Assembly: GCA_017428085.1 (NCBI GenBank) | Contig: JAFRRP010000012.1 | Coordinates: forward strand, 1 to 64,000 | DNA: 64,000 nt | Origin: Clostridia bacterium | Lineage (GTDB): Bacteria > Bacillota > Clostridia > Oscillospirales > Acutalibacteraceae | Reading direction: 5' to 3' | Shown here: positions 50,408 to 59,515 of the stretch, piece after piece | Position numbering within the stretch: position 1 is the stretch's first letter | Layout: every line of letters begins with the position of its first letter | Made by a program: the position numbers and the translations under genes | The notes under the pieces: model-generated | What the model was told of the DNA's origin: nothing | Database searches by the model: none | What the model saw: only the letters and a program-made list of their open reading frames with translations

Positions 50408-52189
50408 TTACGGGCGGGTCCCGTAGACCCAGTTCAATCTGCCGTAGGGGGCGCTGTCGCCCCGGGTGTAGAAGGACATGAGATTTCCTTCTTCATAGTT
50501 GTCCGCCCACTTGAAGGTGAAGGCGGCTTTTTTGTTCCCCGCGAGGCCCAGCGCGGCTTTCGGCACGCGCAGCATCAGCCGGTTGCCCTCAAAACGGATA
50601 TCCGCCTGTCCGCGGCTTTCATAGCCCGCGTCGGTGATCGCCTCGATCGTCGTCTTACCGTTTGCGGGTGAGGTGCGGTTGACGCAGAAGTCGTAGCCGG
50701 GTTTTTTGCCGTTCACGTTGAGGAACAGCGTCATCCACGCGCTGTCGGAGGCAGGGGAGAGCGTGTCGGCGGTCTCGACGTAATAATACAGATACCGGCT
50801 GTCCTCCGCGATCTTGGCCCTGACGATATCGTTCCGGCCGGTGTCGTCGGTAAAGTGCAGGTCGCCGAAGCCGCAGCAGTCCCGGTCGAACGTATCGCCG
50901 CGGAAATCCCGGTAGACGGCCTTGATCGACGGGTTGTCCCACTGGTCGAAGCTGCCGTTGACGTCGATCGTGACGTTGACGCTCTCGGGCAGCGCGGCGC
51001 TGCTGCGCTTGAATTTCGCGATATACCGCGCCATCTGCATGTAGTAGTTGTCGCCGAGAATCCCGGCGGAGGGCTCCACGTCGCGCGAATACTCGGTATC
51101 GCAGTTGTCCACGAAGCAGATGGGCTCTTCCTGAATGCCCAGCCGCATGGCGGTCCACTCGTTGAAGCCGGTCACGAACACGATATCCGGGTCCAGCTTA
51201 ATGGCGTATTCCCACTGTTCCGCGAAGTTGTAGCCGTACTTCACCGCGTCGGGGGAGGTGTCCTTCGCGCCGTTGTGCCAGCTCCGGCCGTGGTCCCTGC
51301 CGTCGTACCACGCGGAGGAGCTGAAGCGGATCGTGTCACAGTGCTGCGCGGCGGAGACGCTCATGACGCTCTTGTCCTTTGGGGAATTCTTGTAATAGGA
51401 ATCGATTTTTTCCAGCCGGTTGAATTCCATCCACGGGAAGCCGTCGCTGCCCTTGTCGGCGTTGGGCCACTGGGTCGATTTGATGCGGAAAAACCTGCGC
51501 ACGTCATCCCGGAGGTTCGGGTCTTCCTGCCAACCGACGATCATCGGTTTGCCGTTCAGCCGGAACCACAGCTCGTCCAGCCGGGGGTATTTCGCCTTCA
51601 TTTCCGCGTTGTTGTAAAGCCCGTCATAGATCGCGGCCATCGTGTCGGCGGAATCGGAGTTGGTGTAGAACGCCAGCTTCGGGACGTTCCAGCCGTCCTC
51701 CAAATAGGTATACCACACGTCGATCAGGTCCTTCGCCCGTTCGATATAGGGGCGCGCGTTGGTGGTGTCGAACACGATGAAGTCCACGCCCGCGTCCGTC
51801 AGCATCTGGCAGTGACGGGCCAGCACCCACTTGTCCGACTGGAAGTAGTAGCCGAACAGCGGCTCGCCCCAGTGGTGGAAGACCGCGTAGGCGCCGCCCC
51901 CGGCCGCCTCCCAGCGCTCCGCGGAAAGATAGGCCTGCGGGTCCCTTTCGATGATCTTCCCGACGTCGTAGGGGCCGCTTGTGGATTCCTCGCCGTTCCA
52001 CAGGAAGTAGAACACTCCCACCTGTTTGTCGCTCTGTCCGGCGGTAACGACCTTCCGCCCCAGCTCGTCCACGGCGGAAAGGGAACCGTTTTCTGTCGCC
52101 GTCTGCTGCCGCACGGGCCGCGCCGCCCCGCAGCAGATGTTCCACAAAATGGTGAAGATCAGACCGATTTTTACGATAAGCTGATACAT
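50408..52189 (-). CDS. Exported GH99/GH71-like glycoside hydrolase with CBM9-like C-terminal domain
   Basis: A 593-residue exported protein. A signal anchor (LIVKIGLIFTILWNICCGAA) is followed by a TIM-barrel part resembling GH99/GH71: VGVFYFLWNGEE, AYAVFHHWGEPLFGYYFQS, AGVDFIVFDTTNA, LWFRLNGKPMIVGWQ and VFVTGFNEWTAM, where the late Glu is the likely catalytic residue. The last 190 residues (VNVTIDVNGSFDQWDNPSI, YYYVETADT) look like a CBM9-type carbohydrate-binding domain. Mannan or alpha-glucan side chains are the usual targets of relatives; the substrate here is open. It leads the operon with the GDPD gene. Confidence 0.78.
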   Translation of the reverse strand: MYQLIVKIGLIFTILWNICCGAARPVRQQTATENGSLSAVDELGRKVVTAGQSDKQVGVFYFLWNGEESTSGPYDVGKIIERDPQAYLSAERWEAAGGGAYAVFHHWGEPLFGYYFQSDKWVLARHCQMLTDAGVDFIVFDTTNARPYIERAKDLIDVWYTYLEDGWNVPKLAFYTNSDSADTMAAIYDGLYNNAEMKAKYPRLDELWFRLNGKPMIVGWQEDPNLRDDVRRFFRIKSTQWPNADKGSDGFPWMEFNRLEKIDSYYKNSPKDKSVMSVSAAQHCDTIRFSSSAWYDGRDHGRSWHNGAKDTSPDAVKYGYNFAEQWEYAIKLDPDIVFVTGFNEWTAMRLGIQEEPICFVDNCDTEYSRDVEPSAGILGDNYYMQMARYIAKFKRSSAALPESVNVTIDVNGSFDQWDNPSIKAVYRDFRGDTFDRDCCGFGDLHFTDDTGRNDIVRAKIAEDSRYLYYYVETADTLSPASDSAWMTLFLNVNGKKPGYDFCVNRTSPANGKTTIEAITDAGYESRGQADIRFEGNRLMLRVPKAALGLAGNKKAAFTFKWADNYEEGNLMSFYTRGDSAPYGRLNWVYGTRP

Positions 52190-52248
52190 TGTGCGCCTCC
52201 GGGAATCGTTTGTCTGTGGATCGTCAATTCAAAAGGTTCATCACGGAA

Positions 52249-52435
52249 AATTGGAGTTTGTCGCGCTGATGCCCGACAAACCTAAATGAATACTGAAAAC
52301 TTAAAAATGAATAATGAACAATATCGGAAGGGCTTACGCCCTTACAGTTTTATCATCAAAACACAAAGTGTTTTCCGATATTCTTCATTTTTCAGTCTTC
52401 AGTCTTCTTTTTTCTTTTAGCGTCAGCGCGACAAA
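52249..52435. repeat. Heptad-array stem-loop element, copy 3 with different arrays
   Basis: The 33-base terminus at 52249-52281 matches those at 9473 and 21554, and the far end (GTCAGCGCGACAAA) also matches. The interior has other heptads (CTGAAAA, AATGAAT; TTCAGTC, TTCTTCA) and a core with GGAAGGGC/GCCCTT. So ends are kept while arrays are exchanged. Confidence 0.8.
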
Positions 52436-52535
52436 GCCCTGTTTGCCGCTCTCCCACAAACAGCCGTGATGACCCATTTAAAAACGAAAGCCGCCGTGTC
52501 ATCTGGATACATGGATTTCACAGCGGCGTTGCGGT

Positions 52536-53561
52536 CTATCCGTTCAGATTGGTTCCGTAATAATCCTTGAAGATCTGTCCGTAGCAGGAGATGTCGCCGT
52601 TATCACCGATCACGGCAAGCACCCCGTTTTCGTTGCCCGTCAGATATACGTTTTTATGGCGGCAGATCTTGACGATACCGGCGAGCGTTTTGCTGTTCAC
52701 GATCTCTTTGTCGTTCATGATCACGCAGGCGTCCGGAAGCAGGGTCTTGATAAAATTCTCCGTGCTGGAGCCGGCAAGACAGTGGTGGCCGGGCTTCAGC
52801 AGATGTACCTTTCCGATGGCCGGGGCCAGTCTGTCTTCATCCCCGGTGTAATTGTCCATATCCCCGGCAAGGAATATCCTTGTGCCGTTCTTTTCCAGCA
52901 GCACGCCGAGGGAGTTGTCGTTTTCGCCGACCCGTTCCGGGTTTTCGGGATCGTCCGTATTGAACAGCGTCACCGTGAAATGGCCGAAGGAAAACGGTTC
53001 TGCGTCGGGATGGGAGACGATGGGGACGTTCCGTTCGTTCAGCGCGGCGACCATCTGGTCGTAGACCTCCTGATTGTCCCACTGCTCGAGCTCATAGGTG
53101 TTGACCTTGGCGCTGTCGTATTCCTTCAGATAGGCGCGGCCGACCGTCACGTCGGGGTCGAGGATCAGGGTATCGAATCCGCCGATGTGGTCGGAATGCG
53201 CGTGCGTACCGAGTACGAAATCCAGATGGACTTTCCCGTCCCTGTCCGCCGCGTTGGCTTTCAGGTAGGCGAGCACCTCGTTTTCGTGGCCGCCGAAGCT
53301 GAGCCAGTCAAAGTTGCGCGGATTGTCGGAATCCTCGCCCGCGTCGACCATGGCGAAATGCCCGTCGCTTTCCAGCAGGATCGCGTCGGAGGTGCCGGTC
53401 CTCAAAAAATGGATCCGATCCGTTCCCGCGGCGTCTTCGGAAGCGGGCGGCAGCACGGAAGAACGCAGGATCCTTTGTGCGGTCAGATTCGGAAAGAGGA
53501 AACAGAACAGCGCAAGGATCGAGGCGGTGCATTGTTTCCAGATCGCTGTCAGTCGTTCCAC
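52536..53561 (-). CDS. Exported MBL-fold hydrolase (ComEC/Rec2 C-terminal-like)
   Basis: A 341-residue metallo-beta-lactamase-fold protein resembling the soluble domain of ComEC. After a hydrophobic N-terminal segment (ASILALFCFLFPNL) come IHFLRTGTSDAILLES, MVDAGED, the metal motif GTHAHSDHIGGF, IFLAGDMDNYTGDE and LLKPGHHCLAGSS. Such proteins act as extracellular nucleases or phosphodiesterases. The start is GTG at 53561 behind AGAGGAGAAAC. It follows the 53580-54482 gene by 18 bp. Confidence 0.83.
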   Translation of the reverse strand: MERLTAIWKQCTASILALFCFLFPNLTAQRILRSSVLPPASEDAAGTDRIHFLRTGTSDAILLESDGHFAMVDAGEDSDNPRNFDWLSFGGHENEVLAYLKANAADRDGKVHLDFVLGTHAHSDHIGGFDTLILDPDVTVGRAYLKEYDSAKVNTYELEQWDNQEVYDQMVAALNERNVPIVSHPDAEPFSFGHFTVTLFNTDDPENPERVGENDNSLGVLLEKNGTRIFLAGDMDNYTGDEDRLAPAIGKVHLLKPGHHCLAGSSTENFIKTLLPDACVIMNDKEIVNSKTLAGIVKICRHKNVYLTGNENGVLAVIGDNGDISCYGQIFKDYYGTNLNG

Positions 53562-53579
53562 GGCGTTTCTCCTCTGCCG

Positions 53580-54482
53580 TTATTGCTGCAGTCCGCCGCC
53601 GGGCTGGCCGCCGCCCATCAGCTGGGACAAAAATCCCGGCTTTTTCTGTTTTTTCGGCTTGTATTTGGGCGGGTTCTGCAGGCGGAGCTGGCTGGATTTG
53701 CTCTTTGCCAGCCGTTCGTTGGCGGCCAGCACCGGCTCCAGCATGGTGTCGGTGAGATACGGCATGATCCGCTGGATGATGACGGGGTCGTTTTTGATCT
53801 CGCCCAAAATCGTCACGGCAATTAAGCTCTGCACCTCGTTGGTGCCGTCCTCGTACACCTCGCCCAGAATGTTGAACACCTTTTTCATCTGCTGGGGGTT
53901 GTTGGAACGGATGACGTCCATGATGTATTTGTCGGCGTGGTTGACGAAGAAATCCTCGCACAGGAACTCGCCGTAGGTGTTGATGTTGATCTTGATCTCG
54001 TCCTTCAGCTCCGGGAACATGCCCGCGAATTTGGTGGCGAGGGTGATGGGGTCGTAGGCCATCGCGCCGCTGCGGGCCGCCGCCTTGGAGACGGTGGCGG
54101 GGGCCTTCGTCTTCACGATATCCTTTTTCTTGACAAGGTAGGTATCCGTCATATACTCGGATATCTCGTTGACAAGGCTCCGCAGGTCCTTCTCGCCGTA
54201 CTCTTCCAGCACGAAGAGATAGGTGGTGTCAAGCGTGAAGGCGGAGTCGTCGGAAAGCTCGGCGTCAAGGGCGCCGAACAGCAGGTGTACCCGGTCTTTG
54301 TTGAAGACGAAGCGGGCGCGGCCCTTTTCGCTTTTGAAGTCGATCACGGACTGGGACTCCCGTTCGTAGACGGGGGCGGCTCCCTTGGGCAAGCCCTCCG
54401 GACGGTCGGCGGTGAAGCCGCACTGCGTCATGGCGGGTTCGATGCCGGCGTATAGCATTTCCATCATCTGTTGCTGGGTCAT
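53580..54482 (-). CDS. Hypothetical cytoplasmic protein
   Basis: A 300-residue protein I do not recognise. The N-terminal half (QQQMMEMLYAGIEPAMTQCG, DFKSEKGRARFVFNKDRVHL) is alpha/beta; the middle helical part (LKDEIKININTYGEFLCEDF, QQMKKVFNILGEVYEDGTNEV) is acidic; the C terminus is Lys/Gly-rich (KPKKQKKPGFLSQLMGGGQPGG). ATG 54482 is preferred; the open frame to 54617 translates repeat DNA. It probably heads an operon with the MBL gene. Its leader contains the palindromes at 54508-54569. Confidence 0.75.
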   Translation of the reverse strand: MTQQQMMEMLYAGIEPAMTQCGFTADRPEGLPKGAAPVYERESQSVIDFKSEKGRARFVFNKDRVHLLFGALDAELSDDSAFTLDTTYLFVLEEYGEKDLRSLVNEISEYMTDTYLVKKKDIVKTKAPATVSKAAARSGAMAYDPITLATKFAGMFPELKDEIKININTYGEFLCEDFFVNHADKYIMDVIRSNNPQQMKKVFNILGEVYEDGTNEVQSLIAVTILGEIKNDPVIIQRIMPYLTDTMLEPVLAANERLAKSKSSQLRLQNPPKYKPKKQKKPGFLSQLMGGGQPGGGLQQ

Positions 54483-54507
54483 GGTTTTTATCTGCCTTTC
54501 TGTATCG

Positions 54508-54731
54508 GTAGCACGGAGCCTCAGCTCCGTAAGATCCACGTTTTGTACGCTGCTGAGGCAGCGTGCTACGGAGCAAACAGCCCCGGTAGCGCGGCACCTC
54601 AGTGCCGCTGTTCGCAAATGCTAATATGAATAAATTTGAAAATCAGCGGGCTCTTCGTTAGACAGTATGCTTCTTTTTATGTGCTTTGAAACAGTTGTTT
54701 TGCCACGAGCGGCACTGAGGTGCCGCGCTAC
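54508..54731. repeat. Cluster of four CTCA-loop palindromes
   Basis: Copies at 54508-54530 (GGAGC/GCTCC) and 54547-54569 (GCTGC/GCAGC, inverted) form one pair; copies at 54586-54609 and 54708-54731 (GGCAC/GTGCC, inverted) form another that bounds 98 bp. Both pair types, close and distant, occur side by side here. Confidence 0.88.
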
Positions 54732-54735
54732 GGAG

Positions 54736-56322
54736 TCAGCCGTTCAGCGCCGCGAAGCTTTTTTTGTTGGACTTGTAAAGCTCCTTGTAAACGGCGTACT
54801 GCTTGTCATAGATCGGTTTGTTGGCCGGGTTGGGGGTGTAGGTCTTTACCGCGGGGATCAGCTTTTTCGCGTCCTTGAAGCTGTCGATCAGGCCGAGGCC
54901 CACGGCGATGGTGACCGCCGCGCCCACCGCGCCCACGTTCTGGGGCTTGTCCACGGTCTCCACCTTCTTGTCCAGCACGTCGCTGAGGATCTGGCAGGTG
55001 GCGTAGGACAGCGCGCCGCCGCCCACGAAACGGACGACGTCGGAGGACTTGACCTTCTTTTCCTCCGCCTCCATGAACCAGCGCAGGTGATAGCAAACAC
55101 CTTCGATGACCGCGCGGATCATGTCGCTCTTGCCCGTTTCCAGCGACAGGTTGAAGAATATGCCGCGGGAATTGGGGTCCTCGAAGGGGCAGCGGTTGCC
55201 GTGCAGCCACGGGGTGAAGATCACGCCGTGGGAACCGGCGGGCACCTTGGCGATGATCTCCGTCATGTAGTCGTAAAGACTGGCATATTCGGTTTCAAAG
55301 CTGGCGGCCACGTCTTCCTTCTTGAGGTAGATGTTGATCTCGTCCAGCGCCAGATGGTCCTTGACCCACTCGAGGCACTTGCCGGCGGTTTCCAGCTCCG
55401 CGAAGTAGTTGAACTTGCCGGGGTCCGCGCCCACGATGGCCGCGATCATGGCGGAAGCGTCCACGATGCTCTTGTCCACCACGGTGGAGACCCAGCCGGA
55501 GGTGCCGCAGTAGATGTGGGTGTCGCCCAGTGCGACAGCGCCCGCGCCCACGCCGATGAGCGACGCGTCGCCGCCGCCGCCGAAGACCGCGGTGCCCGCT
55601 TTCAGCCCCAGCTCCGCCGCCTGCTGCTCCCGCAGTCCGCCCACCACGTCGGTGGAGCGTACCAGGTCGGGCATGTGCGCCGGGTTCACGCCCAGCGTTT
55701 TGCATAAGCTTTCGGAGAAGCAGTCGTGCTTGAGGTCATAGAGAAGGGAGCCGAAGGCGGAATCGCGCGTCATCACGCATTTGCCCGTCATACGGCAGAT
55801 GAGGTATTCCTTCACGTCCAGCCACTTATGGATTTTTTTGAAGTTTTCGGGCTCGTGGTTTTTGACCCAGTTGTATTTCCACACCGGGTCCTTGACGGAG
55901 GCCGCCACCGCGCCGGTGATGGCCAGCGATTTCAGCAGGATCGGCACGTTAGCCCCGGCGATCTGGAAGCCGTGGGCGATGCCCTTTTTCAGCTCCTCGC
56001 GGGCGCGCTGGTCCATGTAGCTGAAAGCGCGGCGGATGGCGTTGCCGTCTTTATCCACCAGTACCAGTCCCTGCATCTGGGAGCAGAAGGAGATGCCCTC
56101 GATCTGCTCCGGGGAAACGCCCGCGTCGGCGACGGCCTTTTGGGAGGTCTCGCAGAGCGCCGCCCACCATTCGTCGGGGTCCTGCTCCGCGCCGCCGTCC
56201 GGGAACACGTAGAGCTTGTAGCCCCTGGAGGCGCTGCCCAGCAGTCGGATGGTATCGGAAATGCCGAACACGCAGGTCTTGACGCCCGTGGTGCCGATAT
56301 CAAACGTAATGGCGTACTTCAT
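54736..56322 (-). CDS. xylB: FGGY-family carbohydrate kinase, xylulokinase-like
   Basis: A 528-residue FGGY kinase. The phosphate-1 motif ITFDIGTTGVKTCVF is at the N terminus, FCSQMQGLVLVDKDG and NWVKNHEPENF follow the xylulokinase pattern, YCGTSGWVSTVV is the phosphate-2 region, and FVGGGALSYATCQILSDVLD is the adenosine motif. Xylulokinase is the best guess, but other ketoses are possible. ATG 56322 is chosen; upstream frame is repeat. Separated from recR by a repeat pair, so perhaps independent. Confidence 0.8.
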   Translation of the reverse strand: MKYAITFDIGTTGVKTCVFGISDTIRLLGSASRGYKLYVFPDGGAEQDPDEWWAALCETSQKAVADAGVSPEQIEGISFCSQMQGLVLVDKDGNAIRRAFSYMDQRAREELKKGIAHGFQIAGANVPILLKSLAITGAVAASVKDPVWKYNWVKNHEPENFKKIHKWLDVKEYLICRMTGKCVMTRDSAFGSLLYDLKHDCFSESLCKTLGVNPAHMPDLVRSTDVVGGLREQQAAELGLKAGTAVFGGGGDASLIGVGAGAVALGDTHIYCGTSGWVSTVVDKSIVDASAMIAAIVGADPGKFNYFAELETAGKCLEWVKDHLALDEINIYLKKEDVAASFETEYASLYDYMTEIIAKVPAGSHGVIFTPWLHGNRCPFEDPNSRGIFFNLSLETGKSDMIRAVIEGVCYHLRWFMEAEEKKVKSSDVVRFVGGGALSYATCQILSDVLDKKVETVDKPQNVGAVGAAVTIAVGLGLIDSFKDAKKLIPAVKTYTPNPANKPIYDKQYAVYKELYKSNKKSFAALNG

Positions 56323-56340
56323 TTTCTTCTCCTTTTTTTC

Positions 56341-56403
56341 GTAGCACGGAGCCTCAGCTCCGTTTTTTGCGTCCGTTGATACGCAGCTGAGGCTGCGTGC
56401 TAC
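56341..56403. repeat. CTCA-loop palindrome inverted pair
   Basis: 56341-56363 (GGAGC/GCTCC) and 56381-56403 (inverted, GCAGC/GCTGC) in the 83 bp between recR and the kinase gene. Confidence 0.88.
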
Positions 56404-56405
56404 GG

Positions 56406-57002
56406 TCACAGGATCTGCCGTCCCTGTATCGCCCGGGACAGCGTCACGGAATCCGCGTACTGCAAATCGCTGCCCACGGGCAGGCCGTAGGCGAGGCGCG
56501 TGACCTTCACGTTCAAAGGCTTCAGCATTTTGGAGATGTACATGGCGGTCAGTTCGCCCTCCACGTTGGAGCCCGTGGCCATGATGACCTCCTCTACGTT
56601 CCCTTCGTTGACGCGTGAAAGCAGCTCCTTCAGCGTAATGTCCTCCGGGCCCATCTCGTCCAACGGGGAGATCACGCCGTGCAGCACGTGGTACACGCCG
56701 TTGTACTCCCTGGTGTTTTCAATGGCCATCAGCGATTCCACGTTTTCCACCACGCAGATGAGACCGTGCCTGCGGTTGGCGTTTTTGCACACGGGGCACA
56801 GCTCCTCGTCGGTGAGGTTGCAGCACACCGGGCAGCGGTGGATCTTCTCTCCGGCCTCTTTGATGGCGTCGGCCAGCTCCGCCACCTCGTCCTTGGGCAG
56901 CCCCAGTACGTAAAACGCCAGCCGCATGGCGGTCTTGGCGCCGATGCCGGGCATTTTGCGGAATTGCTCCGTCAGTTTTTCAAAAGAAACGGCGCTGTCC
57001 AT
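56406..57002 (-). CDS. recR: Recombination mediator RecR
   Basis: A 198-residue RecR, part of the RecFOR complex loading RecA at gaps. HhH region MPGIGAKTAMRLAFYVLG, four-Cys zinc finger (CPVCCNLTDEELCPVC), TOPRIM domain (LICVVENVESLMAIEN, GVYHVLHGVISPLDEMGPED) and the C-terminal ATGSNVEGELTAMYISKML. Starts three bases after ebfC. Confidence 0.97.
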   Translation of the reverse strand: MDSAVSFEKLTEQFRKMPGIGAKTAMRLAFYVLGLPKDEVAELADAIKEAGEKIHRCPVCCNLTDEELCPVCKNANRRHGLICVVENVESLMAIENTREYNGVYHVLHGVISPLDEMGPEDITLKELLSRVNEGNVEEVIMATGSNVEGELTAMYISKMLKPLNVKVTRLAYGLPVGSDLQYADSVTLSRAIQGRQIL

Positions 57003-57005
57003 CGG

Positions 57006-57350
57006 TCAAAAACCCAGTCCGCCCATTCCGGGAATATTCAGCCCGCCGGTCACGCCCTGCATACGGCTTTCCATGGCGTCGTTTGCCTTGCGGACAGCCT
57101 CGTTCAGCGAGGCGATCAGCAGGTCCTCCAGCATTTCCACGTCCTCGGGGTCTACCACCTCGGGCTTGATTTTGACGGAGAGCACCTCGTGTTTGCCGCT
57201 GACGGTGACTTCCACGGCGCCGCCGCCGGCGCTGGCGGAGAACTCGCTGTTTTCCACTTCCTCCTGGGCGGCGTTCATATCCTCCTGCATTTTCTGGATG
57301 CGCTGCATCATGTCGTTACGGGAGGGCTGATTGGGGATCCTTGCTTTCAT
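57006..57350 (-). CDS. ebfC: YbaB/EbfC nucleoid-associated protein
   Basis: A 114-residue YbaB/EbfC DNA-binding protein. An N-terminal helix (DMMQRIQKMQEDMNAAQEEV) is followed by EVTVSGKHEVLSVKIKPEVVDPEDVEMLEDLL, the family core. It stands between dnaX and recR, the conserved order. Confidence 0.95.
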   Translation of the reverse strand: MKARIPNQPSRNDMMQRIQKMQEDMNAAQEEVENSEFSASAGGGAVEVTVSGKHEVLSVKIKPEVVDPEDVEMLEDLLIASLNEAVRKANDAMESRMQGVTGGLNIPGMGGLGF

Positions 57351-57363
57351 TTCGTCTTCTTCC

Positions 57364-59208
57364 TTAATCCAATTTGATTTGATATTGTTTGCCGAGCGTT
57401 TCCCGCGCGGCTTCGCTGACGTATTTTGACAGGTAATCGCGGTTGATGAACAGCTTCATCCTGTTTTCCATGCGGATATGGATGACGTTGCCGGAGATAT
57501 AGGCGGCGGAATCGGTCAACTGGCCGATCAGTGGGGCGAACCGCTTTTCCGCGCCAAGCACGATCTGCGTCCAGGTCCTTGCGTCGATGGGGCTTTCGCC
57601 GTCGTCCGCGGGAGCCGCGCCGCGGGGTTCGTCAAAGGACGGCGCCGACGGCTGCGTCGCGGCGGGGGAGACCGCCGGCGCTTCCGACTTCTTGTTTTCA
57701 TGTTCCTTCATGAACGCCTCAAAATCGAAGGGTTCGTCGTCCGGCTCGTCCGATCCGGCGTTGGCGAATTGCGCCGCGAAACCGCCGGAGGCGGGCTTTT
57801 CCACCGCGAAGCCGGCAAAGGAGGTCGGCTGTTTGACGGGGGCGGGAGCCGCGTCGAAGGGACCGTCAAAGGGCGGTTCGTCGTCGAAGGGGGGCGCGTC
57901 GTCAAAGGGCGGTTCGTCGTCAAAGGGCGGGGCATCGTCAAAGAGAGGCTCGTCCTTGTCCGCGGAGGCGGCGGCCGCCGGTTTTTCCTGCGGCACAGGG
58001 CTTGCCTGCGGCGCGGGAACGGCAGGCGTAACGGCAGGCGCGGCGGGAAGTCCGTTCTGCCGCAGCGCGGCAAGCGTCCGTTCCAGCTCCGCCACGCGGG
58101 CGGTCAGCGCCGTAACGGAGACGTCCGTTTCCGGGCGGCACAGCCGGATCAGCGCCATTTCCGCCTCGATGCGGCGGTTCTGGGTGCGGCGGATGGCTTC
58201 CGAAGCGGTCGCCAGCACGCCCAGCGCGTACAGCACGTATTCTTCGGTAAAGGCGGCCGCCGACGCCTTGAGCCGTTCCAGCTCCTCGGCGGTGCCCACG
58301 ATCAGGTTTTCCGGGTGCGCCACGGTTTTGATGATAAGAAAGCTGCGGAAGCGGTCGATCAGCTCCACGCACAGCCGTTCCGTATCGCAGGAGGCCTTGT
58401 GCAGCTCGTCCAGAATGGACAGGCACCTTGCCGTGTCCCCGGCGGCCAGCGCGTCCATCAGGTCGTAGAGGTATTCACGGTTCATCAGGCCCGCGGCGGC
58501 GGAGACCGTATCCACGGTCACGTTGTCGGCGCCGCTGAGGCACCGGTCCAGCAGGGAGAGCGCGTCGCGCATGCCGCCGTCCGCGATACGGGCGATCAGC
58601 ACCGCCGCGTCGTAGTCCAGCGCCGCGTTTTCCGCCTTGGCGATCTCCACCAGCCGGTCGGCGATGCAGGAGGGCTCGATCCTTCTGAAATCGAACCGTT
58701 GGCAGCGGGAAAGAATGGTGGCGGGCAGCTTGTGGACCTCCGTGGTGGCAAGGATGAACTTGACGTGCTCCGGCGGCTCCTCCAGGGTCTTGAGCAGCGC
58801 GTTGAAGGCGGGGGTGGACAGCATGTGTACTTCGTCGATGATATACACGCGGTAGGCGGCCTGGGACGGAGTGAAGTTGACCTCGTCCCGCAGCAGGCGG
58901 ATATCGTCCACGCCGTTGTTGCTGGCGGCGTCCATTTCCACGATATCCAGCACGGTGCCGCTGTCGATGCCCTTACAGATGGCGCATTCGTTGCAGGGGT
59001 CGCCGTTTACCGGGTGCAGGCAGTTGACCGCCTTGGCGAAGATCTTGGCGCAGGTGGTTTTGCCCGTGCCCCGCGAACCCGTGAACAGGTAGGCGTGGGC
59101 CAGGCGGTTTTCCCGGATCTGGTAAGCGAGGGTCTTGGTGACCTGCGGCTGGCCGATGACGTCGGCGAACACCTGCGGCCGCCATTTGCGGTATAATACG
59201 CGATACAA
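57364..59208 (-). CDS. dnaX: DNA polymerase III subunit gamma/tau
   Basis: DnaX is the clamp-loader ATPase. YRVLYRKWRPQVFADVIGQ opens the AAA+ part, Walker A is FTGSRGTGKTTCAKIF, the zinc site is CLHPVNGDPCNECAIC, and IDEVHMLSTPAFNALLKTLE carries Walker B. The linker (about 425-470) repeats PPFDDE or PPFDDA five times. I place the start at TTG 59208, behind AGAAAGGA with ten bases between; another TTG at 59232 would add eight residues. About 614 residues. Confidence 0.93.
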   Translation of the reverse strand: MYRVLYRKWRPQVFADVIGQPQVTKTLAYQIRENRLAHAYLFTGSRGTGKTTCAKIFAKAVNCLHPVNGDPCNECAICKGIDSGTVLDIVEMDAASNNGVDDIRLLRDEVNFTPSQAAYRVYIIDEVHMLSTPAFNALLKTLEEPPEHVKFILATTEVHKLPATILSRCQRFDFRRIEPSCIADRLVEIAKAENAALDYDAAVLIARIADGGMRDALSLLDRCLSGADNVTVDTVSAAAGLMNREYLYDLMDALAAGDTARCLSILDELHKASCDTERLCVELIDRFRSFLIIKTVAHPENLIVGTAEELERLKASAAAFTEEYVLYALGVLATASEAIRRTQNRRIEAEMALIRLCRPETDVSVTALTARVAELERTLAALRQNGLPAAPAVTPAVPAPQASPVPQEKPAAAASADKDEPLFDDAPPFDDEPPFDDAPPFDDEPPFDGPFDAAPAPVKQPTSFAGFAVEKPASGGFAAQFANAGSDEPDDEPFDFEAFMKEHENKKSEAPAVSPAATQPSAPSFDEPRGAAPADDGESPIDARTWTQIVLGAEKRFAPLIGQLTDSAAYISGNVIHIRMENRMKLFINRDYLSKYVSEAARETLGKQYQIKLD

Positions 59209-59258
59209 TTCCGGTAAGTCCTTTCTGCGCAAAGTAGGGAAGCGTTCTAAAAAATTTT

Positions 59259-59385
59259 GCCTCTGTCACACGGCGTGCAGGCGGACTGTGTCGCACGGGC
59301 AGACCGCTTAATGCTGCTCGGTTCCCCGCCTGACATGGTTCGCGGCGCTCCGTCGCACAGGACCAACACGCCGCATGACAGAAGC
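59259..59385 (-). ncRNA. ffs: Signal recognition particle RNA (short form)
   Basis: On the minus strand, GCTTCTGTCATGCGGCGTG at the 5' end pairs with CACGCCGTGTGACAGAGGC at the 3' end. The apical S-domain has the conserved ACCATGTCAGG...GGAACCGAGCAGC. TTTTTT follows the 3' end. The length, about 127 bases, indicates the form without an Alu domain. A strong promoter lies at 59415-59443. The site upstream of dnaX is standard in Firmicutes. Confidence 0.92.
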
Positions 59386-59414
59386 AAAATTCAAGTCTTT
59401 AACACTTGTTATAC

Positions 59415-59443
59415 AGTATACTATATTATTATTCTTTTGGCAA
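59415..59443 (-). promoter_or_regulatory. Promoter of ffs
   Basis: Minus strand: TTGCCA at 59443-59438, 17-bp spacer, TATACT at 59420-59415. Confidence 0.75.
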
Positions 59444-59458
59444 GAGTTTTTTTAAATA

Positions 59459-59492
59459 AAAAGAAAAAGCCGAAAGATGGTCCTTCGGCTTA
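59459..59492 (-). terminator. Terminator of rpmB
   Basis: Minus strand: AAGCCGAAGG and CTTTCGGCTT form a stem followed by TTTCTTTTT. Confidence 0.85.
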
Positions 59493-59515
59493 TATTCTTC
59501 TTTTCCGTTCGGAAA

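Noticed and set aside
57478..59196. A 572-codon open frame antisense to dnaX
   Set aside because: dnaX is certain from its motifs and the antisense product has no recognisable feature.
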